Source of the DNA: JAGNRR01 sp964389575
GTDB lineage: Bacteria; Bacteroidota; Bacteroidia; Chitinophagales; Chitinophagaceae
NCBI GenBank assembly: GCA_964389575.1
Contig: CAYMFF010000021.1
Location: 1 to 38,037, forward strand
Direction: 5' to 3'
Length of the DNA: 38,037 bases
Shown: positions 6,564-15,047 of the stretch, one piece after another
Layout of the letters: the number at the start of each line of letters is the position of its first letter
How positions within the stretch are numbered: position 1 is the stretch's first letter
The notes under the pieces: model-generated
Seen by the model: only the letters and a program-made list of their open reading frames with translations
Database searches by the model: none
What the model was told of the DNA's origin: nothing
Program-made: the position numbers and the translations under genes

Positions 6564-8275
6564 GTTTCTGGAACTCGAATTACATCGTCAGCCAAGCCTT
6601 CAATAACCTCATCAGCATGATTAATAACTGCAATTACTTTTCCTTTACGCGCTTTAACTTCTTGTATGTTTGATACTATTTTTTCATGCGCACTTTTATT
6701 CGTAGCAATAAACAGTACAGGCATATTCTCGTCAATCAAAGCAATCGGACCATGTTTCATCTCCGCAGCAGGATACCCTTCGGCATGTATATATGAAATT
6801 TCTTTAAGCTTCAAAGCACCTTCTAAGGCAACCGGGAAATTGATACCACGTCCTAAGTAAAGGAAGTTCTCCGCTTCATAATATTTTTCAGCTATCGTAG
6901 CAATATGATCATTTAATTTCAGTGCCTCTTCTATTTTCTTGGGAATTTCTTCCATTTCATATAGAATTTGACGAAGTCTTGAAGCAGAAATAGAACCTTT
7001 CTTTTGAGCCAATTGTAATGCCATGAGCATCAATATTGCAACTTGTGTACTAAATGCCTTTGTAGAAGCCACACCAATTTCCGGTCCGGCATGTGTATAA
7101 GCACCTGCATGAGAAACTCGAGAAATTGAGCTACCAATTACATTACAAATTCCAAAAATTAGCGCTTGACGTTCTTTGGCAATTTCAATAGCTGCTAAGG
7201 TATCCGCTGTCTCTCCTGATTGAGAAATTGCAATCATCACATCCTTAGAATTTACGATAGGATTTCGATATCTAAACTCAGAGGCATATTCAACCTCCAC
7301 TGGCACTCGTGCCAATTCTTCAATTACGTATTCAGCAATTAAACCAGAATGCCACGATGTACCACAAGCTCCTATTAATAATCTTTCTGCATTATTTATT
7401 CGGGTGGCAAATTCGCTGACACCGCCTAATTTTATCCAACCTTCTTTGGCATTCATTCGACCACGTAGTGCATCACCTATTACTTTTGGTTGCTCATATA
7501 TTTCTTTGAGCATAAATGTGTCATAACCACCTTTTTCGATGGTTTCTAACTCCAGCTCCAGCTTTTGGACATAAGGCGTTTTTTTGATATTCCCCAACGT
7601 CTTAATATCCATTTCACCATTTCTGTTCAAAACGGCAAACTCTTCATCATTTAGGTAAACTACCTCTTTTGTAAATTCTACAATCGGAGAAGCATCACTG
7701 GCTACATAAAATTCGCCATCACCAATTCCGATTACTAGTGGGCTACCTTTTCTTGCAGCAATAATTTTATCGGGGTTCGCTTTATCAATAACCACAATCG
7801 CATAGGCCCCAATAACTTCATTCAACGCAATTCGCAATGCTTCCTCAATATCTACATTCTCTTCTTTTTTGATATCCTCAATTAGATTCATCAAAACCTC
7901 CGTGTCGGTGTCACTCGAAAAAGTATAACCTCGTTTAATGAGCTCTGTTTTGAGAGAAGCATAGTTTTCAATAATACCATTGTGAATAATGGCAAGCTCT
8001 GCAGAATTAGAGGCATGAGGATGAGCATTTAAATCAGAAGGCTCTCCATGAGTTGCCCATCGGGTATGTCCGATACCAACAGTGCCCGTTTTATTTTTTC
8101 CTTCGGCATGCATTTCCAAATCAGAAACTTTACCTTCTTTTTTAAGAATGGTCAATTCACCGTTTAAAAGTGCAACGCCTGCACTATCATAACCTCGGTA
8201 TTCTAAACGCTTCAGTCCTTTAATTAGTATTGGATAAGCTTCCTTTGGCCCAATATATCCTACAATCCCACACAT
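6564..8275 (-). CDS. glmS: glutamine-fructose-6-phosphate aminotransferase (isomerizing), 3' end lost in gap
   Basis: GlmS makes glucosamine-6-phosphate from fructose-6-phosphate and glutamine, the first step to UDP-GlcNAc for peptidoglycan and LPS. The N-terminal Ntn glutaminase domain begins MCGIVGYIG, giving the catalytic Cys once Met is removed, with 'RGYDSAGVA' and 'GIGHTRWATHGEPSDLNAHP'. Two SIS sugar-isomerase domains follow (about 290-420 and 460-570), with 'GACGTSWHSGL', 'ISQSGETADTLAAI', 'GVASTKAFSTQ' and 'AEMKHGPIALI'. About 570 residues are readable against a usual ~610; the end, which in the family carries the C-terminal catalytic Lys segment, lies in the gap. It follows the DUF4270 gene by six bases and is probably the last gene of that operon. 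Confidence 0.96.
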
Positions 8276-8281
8276 AGTTTC

Positions 8282-9715
8282 TTATTGAATTTTCGTGAAA
8301 ATAATATTTAATTTTGGTTTTTCCAATGTAACATTTGATCCGCTACCTCTTAAAACCACTCGATTCGATGCTGGATTATCATTTCTAGCTCCTGACATTT
8401 TCAAGGCAAAATTGCTGTTTTGCATGGTTACCGCATCTTGAATCGTATGCGAAATATTAAATTTGTATTGTATTTTTTGAGAACCACTTAAAGTAGCCCA
8501 ATTTCTAATTCCACCTACCCGAACAGCTCCTACTTGCAAATAATCTTGTAATACCTCGTCTTCACCATTTTCATTTACATAAACCAATTGCATCTGGGGC
8601 GGAATATTATAACTCATCGTATCAGTAAAATTTGTAAAAGGTGATACTACAGTAAGCGTCAATTCAGCTTTATTTATAATAGCATTTGGAAATTGACCAA
8701 TATTTGGAAAACGAATCAAACTAGCTAATCCCGGTTCTCCTTGTACAAAGAGTAATGAATCTCCTCCTAAGGCTCCGGTCTGAATGAAATTAGATGCGGG
8801 TGAACCCGTATAATTTCTTTTAATATTATTAAATCTGGCACAATACCTGGCATCAAATGGGAAAATGGCTACTGTTGTGTCTGAGTCACTATTAGAATTT
8901 AAATATCGATAATAAACAAACATAGTAGCATTATCTGTATCAAAATAACCAAGGGTATTTCCCTTTGTAGAATCCGGTGTGATATAAAATCCACCCAACC
9001 AGTTCATGAATGAAGGATAGTCCAGAAAGCCTGTAGCAGATGTCTGATTTTGTAAGTCAGTTATAAAGGTATTTGACAACTTAAAGTCAATTCTTGGGCG
9101 TAATGTAACACCGTCAATTGTAGGCGAATCTGTTCGTATAGAATTGAAGTTAACGTTCGCCTTGATGTCTTCTAATCCTGCACCTGTAATATTCGCCTCA
9201 GCAAATTCGTAATAAACTGAATCAAATCTTAAGTTGCTAGTACTTCGATATAGATTAAAATCTTGTGTTTGTGCCATTATGGTGTCGCCATAAGCACTTT
9301 CGTAATTAACGGCTAGAATAACCGAATCAATCGTTTGATTGGTGCCTGTAAACGAGTAAGCAGGAGATGGTGGTCTAACTTGCAAATAAACCGAAGCTAT
9401 CGTTTTACCGAAAACGGCATCACCCGAGGCACCGCCTAAAATAGTTCCGATAGCATGTGAAAAATCAGCATCTGCTCCTCGGTTAACGCCATTTAAAACA
9501 CCGCCCGTTAGCAAACTATCTTTATAAACCGTATGCGTAATAACTGAAAACGTATCCTGTTGAAACGTATTTATGTTATCTACATCCGGCACTAAATCTG
9601 GAGGAAGAATGGTATTTTCTTTACAAGAAGTTAGTTGTGTTATTGCTACCATCAACATCCCTACCCAAACAAGTCTTGCATTCATAATTCGAACTTGAGC
9701 AACTTTATTCATCAA
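8282..9715 (-). CDS. DUF4270-type lipoprotein
   Basis: A 477-residue exported protein. The start is a lipoprotein signal with a longish basic lead (MMNKVAQVRIMNARLVW), a hydrophobic core and the lipobox LTSC (Cys at about 31), then 'KENTILPPDLVPDVDNINTF'. The Bacteroidota DUF4270 family typically follows this pattern and sits beside a short glycogen synthase and glmS, as here. The mature protein is beta-rich, Asn/Thr/Ser-rich and lacks enzyme motifs. It should be at the outer membrane or periplasm. Spacing is nine bases from the upstream GT5 gene and six from glmS, so the three form a tight operon. Function is unknown; the operon hints at an envelope or carbohydrate role. Confidence 0.78.
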   Translation of the reverse strand: MMNKVAQVRIMNARLVWVGMLMVAITQLTSCKENTILPPDLVPDVDNINTFQQDTFSVITHTVYKDSLLTGGVLNGVNRGADADFSHAIGTILGGASGDAVFGKTIASVYLQVRPPSPAYSFTGTNQTIDSVILAVNYESAYGDTIMAQTQDFNLYRSTSNLRFDSVYYEFAEANITGAGLEDIKANVNFNSIRTDSPTIDGVTLRPRIDFKLSNTFITDLQNQTSATGFLDYPSFMNWLGGFYITPDSTKGNTLGYFDTDNATMFVYYRYLNSNSDSDTTVAIFPFDARYCARFNNIKRNYTGSPASNFIQTGALGGDSLLFVQGEPGLASLIRFPNIGQFPNAIINKAELTLTVVSPFTNFTDTMSYNIPPQMQLVYVNENGEDEVLQDYLQVGAVRVGGIRNWATLSGSQKIQYKFNISHTIQDAVTMQNSNFALKMSGARNDNPASNRVVLRGSGSNVTLEKPKLNIIFTKIQ

Positions 9716-9724
9716 CTTTATTTT

Positions 9725-10561
9725 CTATTCCTCTTCTTCGTCAGGAACTAATTCTGAGTAAAGGTCAATGATAGTCGCTAAATCTTCTTCTTCAGGATTA
9801 AATTTTAACACTTTCTTGCTTTTTGTGTTCTTTACTGACTTTGTGATTTTATCAGAAACTTCAGGATGAGAAAAATAAACCACATCCGAATTCTTTGCAC
9901 CGCCTAGGTACATATCATTATTGCTTCCACCTTTAAAAGGCTCAATGGCTTTTGCTTTCAGCTGTGTACTATTTTCTAGCATCTCAGGAAAACGCTTGCC
10001 TAAGCTTTCGGCTGTCATTTCTTTGGATACAGAATAAATGATTTGCGTCTCAGCAAATACGGGCTCATTTTTAAATTGATGCTTTATCAAAGCAGGAATC
10101 AAACCTGACATCCAACCATGTATGTAAATAATGTCTGGAGGCCAACCAAATTTTTTCACTGTTTCGATGGCACTCTTACAAAAGAATATAGTGCGCTCAG
10201 CATTATCCTCAAAGAATTTTTCATCCTCATCATAAAATACTTGTTTACGCTTATACATATCCTCATTGTCCATGAAGTACATCTGCAGTCTCGCATTGGG
10301 CAATGAAGCCACCTTAATAATCAAGGGATAATCTTCACGATCTACATGTATATTAATTCCAGAAAGACGAACTACTTCATGTAGTTTATGACGACGTTCA
10401 TTAATAGTACCAAATCTTGGCATGATACAACGCACCTCATATCCTTCTTTATTAGACAATACGGCCAGTCCGTTTAGGGCTTCAGCCATTTCCGTCTCGA
10501 TGTTATACGGGTGAAATTCGTGAGATATATAAAGTATCTTTTTCTTTTGCTGTGGGGTCAT
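9725..10561 (-). CDS. short glycogen/starch synthase-like protein, GT5 catalytic N-domain only
   Basis: At 278 residues this matches only the N-terminal Rossmann half of GT5 glycogen synthases: 'KKKILYISHEFHPY' (start), 'RCIMPRFGTINERRHKLHEV', and 'WPPDIIYIHGWMSGLIPALI' near residue 140, the counterpart of the 'DVVHAHDW' region. The C-terminal GT-B half, which binds the ADP-sugar, is absent, and the protein ends in an acidic tail. Such short forms are widespread in Bacteroidota and may not make glycogen. It heads the operon with the DUF4270 lipoprotein and glmS and is divergent from panC across 94 bases. The fold assignment is good; the enzymatic role is uncertain. Confidence 0.82.
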   Translation of the reverse strand: MTPQQKKKILYISHEFHPYNIETEMAEALNGLAVLSNKEGYEVRCIMPRFGTINERRHKLHEVVRLSGINIHVDREDYPLIIKVASLPNARLQMYFMDNEDMYKRKQVFYDEDEKFFEDNAERTIFFCKSAIETVKKFGWPPDIIYIHGWMSGLIPALIKHQFKNEPVFAETQIIYSVSKEMTAESLGKRFPEMLENSTQLKAKAIEPFKGGSNNDMYLGGAKNSDVVYFSHPEVSDKITKSVKNTKSKKVLKFNPEEEDLATIIDLYSELVPDEEEE

Positions 10562-10655
10562 TCGACAGTTAATTTTGAAAACGAAATAAGATTTGCGAAA
10601 TTAATAAAAATTAAAGACATTCACAGCTTGTTTCACCACAATTAGCATTTCTATA

Positions 10656-11495
10656 ATGAAGATAATAAACACCCAAAAAGGCCTCAATGACTACTTGGCT
10701 AGCTTACCCAGTTCGAATTCATTAGGTTTTGTCCCAACTATGGGTGCCTTGCATGCCGGACACCTATCGCTACTAGAGCAAGCAAAAAAGCAAGATGATA
10801 CTGTTATTTGCAGTGTTTTTGTGAATCCAACCCAGTTTAATGAAAAAAGTGACTTTGACTCTTACCCTAAAGTTTTAGATGAAGATTTGAAATTATTAGA
10901 GAAAGTTGATACCGATGCGGTTTTTGCCCCAAGTGTAGAACAAATCTACCCGAATGGTACAGAGGCTTTACCGTTTTATGATATTGGCGTTTTAGATAAT
11001 ATTCTTGAAGGGGAACATCGTCCAGGGCATTTCCAAGGAGTTTGCCATATTATCGAAACTTTTCTCAACTTGTTAAAACCCAAGCATATTTATATGGGCG
11101 AAAAAGATTTTCAACAAATTGCGGTTGTTCAATGTCTGCTTGATCTTAAAAATCACAAAACAGTTTTGGTCCCTTGTGCCACACTGCGCGAAGAAAGTGG
11201 ACTGGCCAGGAGCTCCCGAAATATGAGATTGAGCCAGGAAGGAAAAATCAAAGCCGCTACTTTTTATAAAGCACTTTGTCATATTCGAGACCATGCGGAT
11301 AATGTCAAATTTGAAGTATTAAAAAAAGAAGCTGAACAAATGCTAATTGAAAATGACTTTACCCCAGAGTATATCGCCCTTTGTAATGCTTCTAATCTAA
11401 CAGAAATTAAAGATTTTGATCATGATAAAACAATGAGACTCATTGCCGCGGCCTTTATAGAGGAAGTAAGACTGATAGATAATATTGGCATTTAA
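10656..11495 (+). CDS. panC: pantothenate synthetase
   Basis: PanC, 279 residues, condenses pantoate and beta-alanine with ATP to pantothenate, the coenzyme A precursor. The ATP-binding signature 'FVPTMGALHAGHLSLL' (HIGH-like HAGH) is at about 26-41. 'SVFVNPTQFNEKSDFDSYP' and the conserved 'KPKHIYMGEKDFQQIAVVQ' follow, with 'LARSSRNMRLS' as the KMSKS-like region. It lies 40 bases before panD, whose product supplies beta-alanine, so the pair covers the beta-alanine branch of the pathway. A TAATTTTG box (10570-10577) lies about 80 bases upstream and could be its -7 element, without a clear -33. Confidence 0.97.
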   Translation: MKIINTQKGLNDYLASLPSSNSLGFVPTMGALHAGHLSLLEQAKKQDDTVICSVFVNPTQFNEKSDFDSYPKVLDEDLKLLEKVDTDAVFAPSVEQIYPNGTEALPFYDIGVLDNILEGEHRPGHFQGVCHIIETFLNLLKPKHIYMGEKDFQQIAVVQCLLDLKNHKTVLVPCATLREESGLARSSRNMRLSQEGKIKAATFYKALCHIRDHADNVKFEVLKKEAEQMLIENDFTPEYIALCNASNLTEIKDFDHDKTMRLIAAAFIEEVRLIDNIGI

Positions 11496-11535
11496 AAGGA
11501 ATCATGCTTATTTAATTACCTTTACGTTTTAAATT

Positions 11536-11883
11536 ATGTTAGTAGAAACTTTTAAATCAAAAATTCATCGCGTCAAAGTAACCGAGGCTGATTTGAATTA
11601 TGTTGGTTCCATTACAATTGACGAAGACTTAATAGATGCCGCCGATTTATTTGTCCATCAGCGAGTACAAATCGTAAACGTAAATAATGGAGAACGACTC
11701 GAAACCTATGTCATACCTGGCAAAAGAGGCAGTGGTGTAATTTGTTTAAATGGCCCAGCTGCAAGAAAAGTAGAAGTGGGCGATACGGTAATTATAATTG
11801 CTTATGGTTTTATGGAAGAAGCTGAAGCTAGAAAATATGAGCCAACCGTTATTTTTCCTGATGACAACAATCAACTAACCTAA
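11536..11883 (+). CDS. panD: aspartate 1-decarboxylase precursor
   Basis: PanD, 115 residues, normal length. It makes beta-alanine from aspartate. It is made as a proenzyme that cleaves itself at Gly24-Ser25, and the site is visible in 'LNYVGSITID', the Ser becoming the pyruvoyl cofactor. 'INVNNGERLETYVIPGKRGSG'-type residues and 'CLNGPAARKVEVGDTVIIIAYG' are also typical. It is placed between panC and the flippase-like gene, which starts six bases after its stop, so the four genes 10656-13354 are probably one transcript. Confidence 0.97.
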   Translation: MLVETFKSKIHRVKVTEADLNYVGSITIDEDLIDAADLFVHQRVQIVNVNNGERLETYVIPGKRGSGVICLNGPAARKVEVGDTVIIIAYGFMEEAEARKYEPTVIFPDDNNQLT

Positions 11884-11889
11884 GGTGAA

Positions 11890-12894
11890 ATGGGAGTAAC
11901 GCTTAACTGGAAAAAAATAGTTCAGTACATCATTTTTTTAGCAGTAGCTGTATTGTTTCTTTGGTTAGCGAGTAGAGGAATTCCTTTTGAACAAATGATG
12001 GGCTACGTGAAAGGCGTAAAAGTGTGGCCTTTGGCATTAGTATTTATAGGTGGTATCGGCAGTCATTATATAAGAGCATTGCGATGGAAAATGCTGATTG
12101 ACCCTATGGGTTATCAAGTGCAAGCCAAAAATACTTTTTTGAGTATTATGATTGGTTACTTGGTGAATTTAGTTACTCCGCGCATGGGAGAAGTAGCTCG
12201 CTGTGGAGTTTTATCTGTTTACGAAAAAGTGCCAGCAGACAAATTAGCCGGCACTATGATAGCTGAAAGAGCTTTTGATTTGGTTACACTATTGGTTGTT
12301 TTTTTTCTTACCTATTTAGTAGAATACAGCACTGTAAATTCTTTTGTACAAGAAAATTTATTAACTCCGCTTGCTAATCGATTTTCTGCTACTGGTTTAC
12401 TTGCCGTAGGGCTCGGATTACTTTTGGTAGTGGTTTTAGTAATTGCTTTAAGGAAGAAAATTTTTAGTTCAGAGAGTAAATTATCTAACATTATAAAAAA
12501 TATTCTAGAAGGTCTTGGCTCAATACGCAAATTGCAAAATCCATGGCTATTTCTGGGCTACACAGCTGGAATTTGGCTGTTATATCTTTTCATGACTACT
12601 TTGGGTTTTTGGGCTTTTAAAGATTTGAATTTCCTCTCTTTCAGAGAAGGCTTGTCCGTTCTTTCGTTTGGCACTATTGGTTTTGTAGTACCTGCCCCAG
12701 GCGGCATGGGTTCGTTTCAATATTTCGTTTCGCTCACATTGCAAGAAATGTATCAAATTAAAAAGCCTCTTGCTTTTGCTTATGCCAATGTTTCTTGGGC
12801 AGCACAAACAATTGTTTTGATTACCGGCGGTGTGATATCTTTAATTCTATTACCCATTCTAAATCGAAAAAAAGACGAAGCAGATGGAGAATAA
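11890..12894 (+). CDS. lysylphosphatidylglycerol synthase TM-region / flippase-like membrane protein
   Basis: A 334-residue polytopic inner-membrane protein with about eight hydrophobic helices. It shows features of the LPG-synthase TM (UPF0104) family: 'HYIRALRWKMLIDPMGY', 'SIMIGYLVNLVTPRMGEVAR' and 'GTIGFVVPAPGGMGSFQYF' with the Pro-rich P-A-P-G-G-M-G loop. The soluble aminoacyl-lipid transferase domain of MprF is absent, so it cannot be a complete lysyl-PG synthase; a lipid-flippase role is more likely but unproven. In Bacteroidota it commonly follows panCD. It overlaps rfaE2 by 11 bases, which implies translational coupling. Confidence 0.85.
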   Translation: MGVTLNWKKIVQYIIFLAVAVLFLWLASRGIPFEQMMGYVKGVKVWPLALVFIGGIGSHYIRALRWKMLIDPMGYQVQAKNTFLSIMIGYLVNLVTPRMGEVARCGVLSVYEKVPADKLAGTMIAERAFDLVTLLVVFFLTYLVEYSTVNSFVQENLLTPLANRFSATGLLAVGLGLLLVVVLVIALRKKIFSSESKLSNIIKNILEGLGSIRKLQNPWLFLGYTAGIWLLYLFMTTLGFWAFKDLNFLSFREGLSVLSFGTIGFVVPAPGGMGSFQYFVSLTLQEMYQIKKPLAFAYANVSWAAQTIVLITGGVISLILLPILNRKKDEADGE

Positions 12895-13354
12895 GATATT
12901 ATCACTCGAAGATTTTCTAATTGAAAAAGATAGAAAGCTAAACAATAAAAAAATTGTCTTTACAAATGGTTGCTTTGACATTCTTCATCCTGGACATACA
13001 GATTACCTTTCAAAAGCAAAACAATTAGGAGATCTATTAGTTTTAGGATTAAATTCTGATGAATCTGTAAAAAGACTTAAAGGTAACAGCCGTCCTATTC
13101 AAACGGAAAATGCACGGTCTTTGGTGTTAAGTGCCTTGACTTCGGTTGATTATATTATCTTGTTTCAAGAAGACACTCCATTAAATTTAATAGTCAATAT
13201 CAAACCCGACATACTGGTAAAAGGAGGAGACTACACAGAAGAAAATATTGTAGGTGCAGATGAAGTAAAAGCTAATAATGGAAAAGTAAAAATCATTCCT
13301 TTTTTGGAAGGTTTCTCAACTAGCAATATTATTGAAAAAATTCAATCGAATTAG
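12884..13354 (+). CDS. rfaE2: D-glycero-beta-D-manno-heptose 1-phosphate adenylyltransferase
   Basis: A 156-residue nucleotidyltransferase matching the C-terminal domain of HldE/RfaE. 'KIVFTNGCFDILHPGHTDYL' carries the HxGH ATP-binding motif, followed by 'LGLNSDESVKRLKG', 'RPIQTENARSLVLSAL' and 'KPDILVKGGDYTEENIVGA'. It makes ADP-heptose for the LPS inner core. The kinase half (RfaE1) is not fused here and not in the window, so it must be separate. The first 11 bases lie inside the upstream flippase-like gene. It ends one base before the stop of the convergent secreted-protein gene. Confidence 0.93.
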   Translation: MENKILSLEDFLIEKDRKLNNKKIVFTNGCFDILHPGHTDYLSKAKQLGDLLVLGLNSDESVKRLKGNSRPIQTENARSLVLSALTSVDYIILFQEDTPLNLIVNIKPDILVKGGDYTEENIVGADEVKANNGKVKIIPFLEGFSTSNIIEKIQSN

Positions 13355-13355
13355 T

Positions 13356-13835
13356 CTATTTCTTTTTTTGATCCGTCTTGATAGTAGAAGGATCGAAACC
13401 ATAAGCGAACATCATGAGTTGACCAGCGGAACTTTTCAAATCAATGATATCCATTAATTCAATAATATATTGACAAACTCTTTGTCTATCCCGTTGAGAC
13501 AATTGAGATTTAATATTATTAAAGGTTGAAAGTCCGAACATTATTTTTCTTTGATATTTACGATCTGTTGGAATTTCTTCGGAAGATACTTGCTGAAAGT
13601 CTTCTCCTATTTTATTCACTTTCTCCGTTAACGCCGACCGAAGATTTTCATTTTTAATCCCGTTATATTTCATTTTCTTGATCCCTCCAAAATCATCTGG
13701 TCCAAATTTGTCTTTTTTCAAAAATGATTCAAACGCTTCTTTAGCACCAAGGGGCGTTGTCATTTCAATTACTTCTTGAGCCATGAGCTGTACCGAAGAA
13801 ACCATAAGAAACAATGAAAGAAAATATTTGAACAT
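13356..13835 (-). CDS. small secreted protein of unknown function
   Basis: A 159-residue protein that I do not recognise. 'MFKYFLSLFLMVSSVQLMAQ' is a standard signal peptide with cleavage after AQ, and no lipobox Cys, so the product should be periplasmic or secreted. The mature ~140 residues are mostly helical by composition, with 'FESFLKKDKFGPDDFGGIKK' and 'LSQRDRQRVCQYIIELMDII', one Cys, and a basic QKKK end. A TATTTTTG -7 match on the minus strand (CAAAAATA at 13855-13862) lies about 20 bases upstream. It is convergent with rfaE2 and divergent from prfB. Confidence 0.75.
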   Translation of the reverse strand: MFKYFLSLFLMVSSVQLMAQEVIEMTTPLGAKEAFESFLKKDKFGPDDFGGIKKMKYNGIKNENLRSALTEKVNKIGEDFQQVSSEEIPTDRKYQRKIMFGLSTFNNIKSQLSQRDRQRVCQYIIELMDIIDLKSSAGQLMMFAYGFDPSTIKTDQKKK

Positions 13836-13903
13836 GGTAGAATTTTTTACCTAACAAAAATACCTAGTTGTTTATAAAAGAATGTTGTTTAAATCCTATC
13901 TCC

Positions 13904-13931
13904 TTGTTAGTTCACATTATTTTTACACTTG
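13904..13931 (+). promoter_or_regulatory. putative prfB promoter
   Basis: TTG (13904-13906), 17 bases, then TACACTTG (13924-13931), one mismatch from TAnnTTTG. The start codon follows six bases later, so the leader would be very short or absent. Confidence 0.4.
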
Positions 13932-13937
13932 TAGAAT

Positions 13938-15032
13938 ATGACGACGGAGCAGATAAAAGAATTAAGGAAACAACTGTTACAGTTGAAAAATTATCTAAAC
14001 ATTGAAGATAAAAAACAACAAATTGCCAATAACCAACAGTTAAGCACAGCTCCGGGGTTTTGGGACAATAATAAACGCGCCACACAAATTCTGAAGGAAA
14101 CGAAAGGATATGAATATTGGTTAAATCTGTTCACCCAAACCGAACAAAAGATAGAAGATTTTGCTATACTTTTTGATTTCTGGAAAGAGGGAGAAGAAGA
14201 AGAGGAAGAAGTTCAAACTGCGTTTTCCAATGCTAAGGACAGTATAGAAAACCTTGAATTTAAATCGACGCTTTCAGCGGATGAGGACGAAATGCCAGCC
14301 GTTCTTATGATTAACTCAGGTGCTGGGGGCACCGAAAGTCAAGATTGGGCAGAAATGCTTTTGCGCATGTATAAAATGTATAGCGAAAAGCAAGGTTTTT
14401 CCATACAAAACTTAGATACGCAATGGGGTGATGGTGCCGGCATAAAACAGGTAACCATAGAAGTAAATGGTCCTTTTGCATATGGATTACTGAAAGGAGA
14501 AAATGGTGTGCATAGACTCGTTCGAATTTCACCATTTGACAGTGCCAATCGACGACATACCTCTTTTGCTTCTGTAACGGTTTACCCTCTAATTGATGAT
14601 TCCATTGAAATAGAAATAAACCCTGCTGACATTGAATGGGATTTTTTTAGATCCGGTGGTAAAGGTGGCCAAAATGTAAATAAAGTGGAGACTGCCGTGA
14701 GACTTACACACGCTCCCTCTGGTATAATTGTCGAATGTCAGCAAAGCAGAACACAGGGAGAAAACAGAGAAAAAGCTATAAAAATGCTAAAGTCCCGTTT
14801 ATATGAGGAAGAAATTCGGAAGCGAGCAGAAATCAAAAGTGCAAACAATGCTGACAAGAAAAAAATTGAATGGGGCTCTCAAATACGCTCCTATGTTTTT
14901 CACCCTTATAAAATGATAAAAGATCATCGTACTGATTTTGAGGTAAACAACGTACAACCCATTATGGACGGCGATTTAGAAGGATTTATTAAATCTTTTT
15001 TAATGTGGAATAATGCCACAGAAAATAATTAA
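13938..15032 (+). CDS. prfB: peptide chain release factor 2
   Basis: RF2, 364 residues, full length. It has the SPF tripeptide that reads UGA/UAA stops (HRLVRISPFDSANRRHTSF) and the GGQ motif for peptide release (FRSGGKGGQNVNKVETAVRL). The N-terminal helical domain covers about 1-110. Many bacterial prfB genes contain an in-frame UGA near codon 25 that is passed by a programmed +1 shift; here the stretch around 'LKNYLNIEDKKQQ' is continuous with no UGA, so the autoregulatory shift is absent. A candidate promoter lies immediately upstream. The next gene begins 15 bases downstream and could be co-transcribed. Confidence 0.96.
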   Translation: MTTEQIKELRKQLLQLKNYLNIEDKKQQIANNQQLSTAPGFWDNNKRATQILKETKGYEYWLNLFTQTEQKIEDFAILFDFWKEGEEEEEEVQTAFSNAKDSIENLEFKSTLSADEDEMPAVLMINSGAGGTESQDWAEMLLRMYKMYSEKQGFSIQNLDTQWGDGAGIKQVTIEVNGPFAYGLLKGENGVHRLVRISPFDSANRRHTSFASVTVYPLIDDSIEIEINPADIEWDFFRSGGKGGQNVNKVETAVRLTHAPSGIIVECQQSRTQGENREKAIKMLKSRLYEEEIRKRAEIKSANNADKKKIEWGSQIRSYVFHPYKMIKDHRTDFEVNNVQPIMDGDLEGFIKSFLMWNNATENN

Positions 15033-15047
15033 CTTTATTATCAGTTG

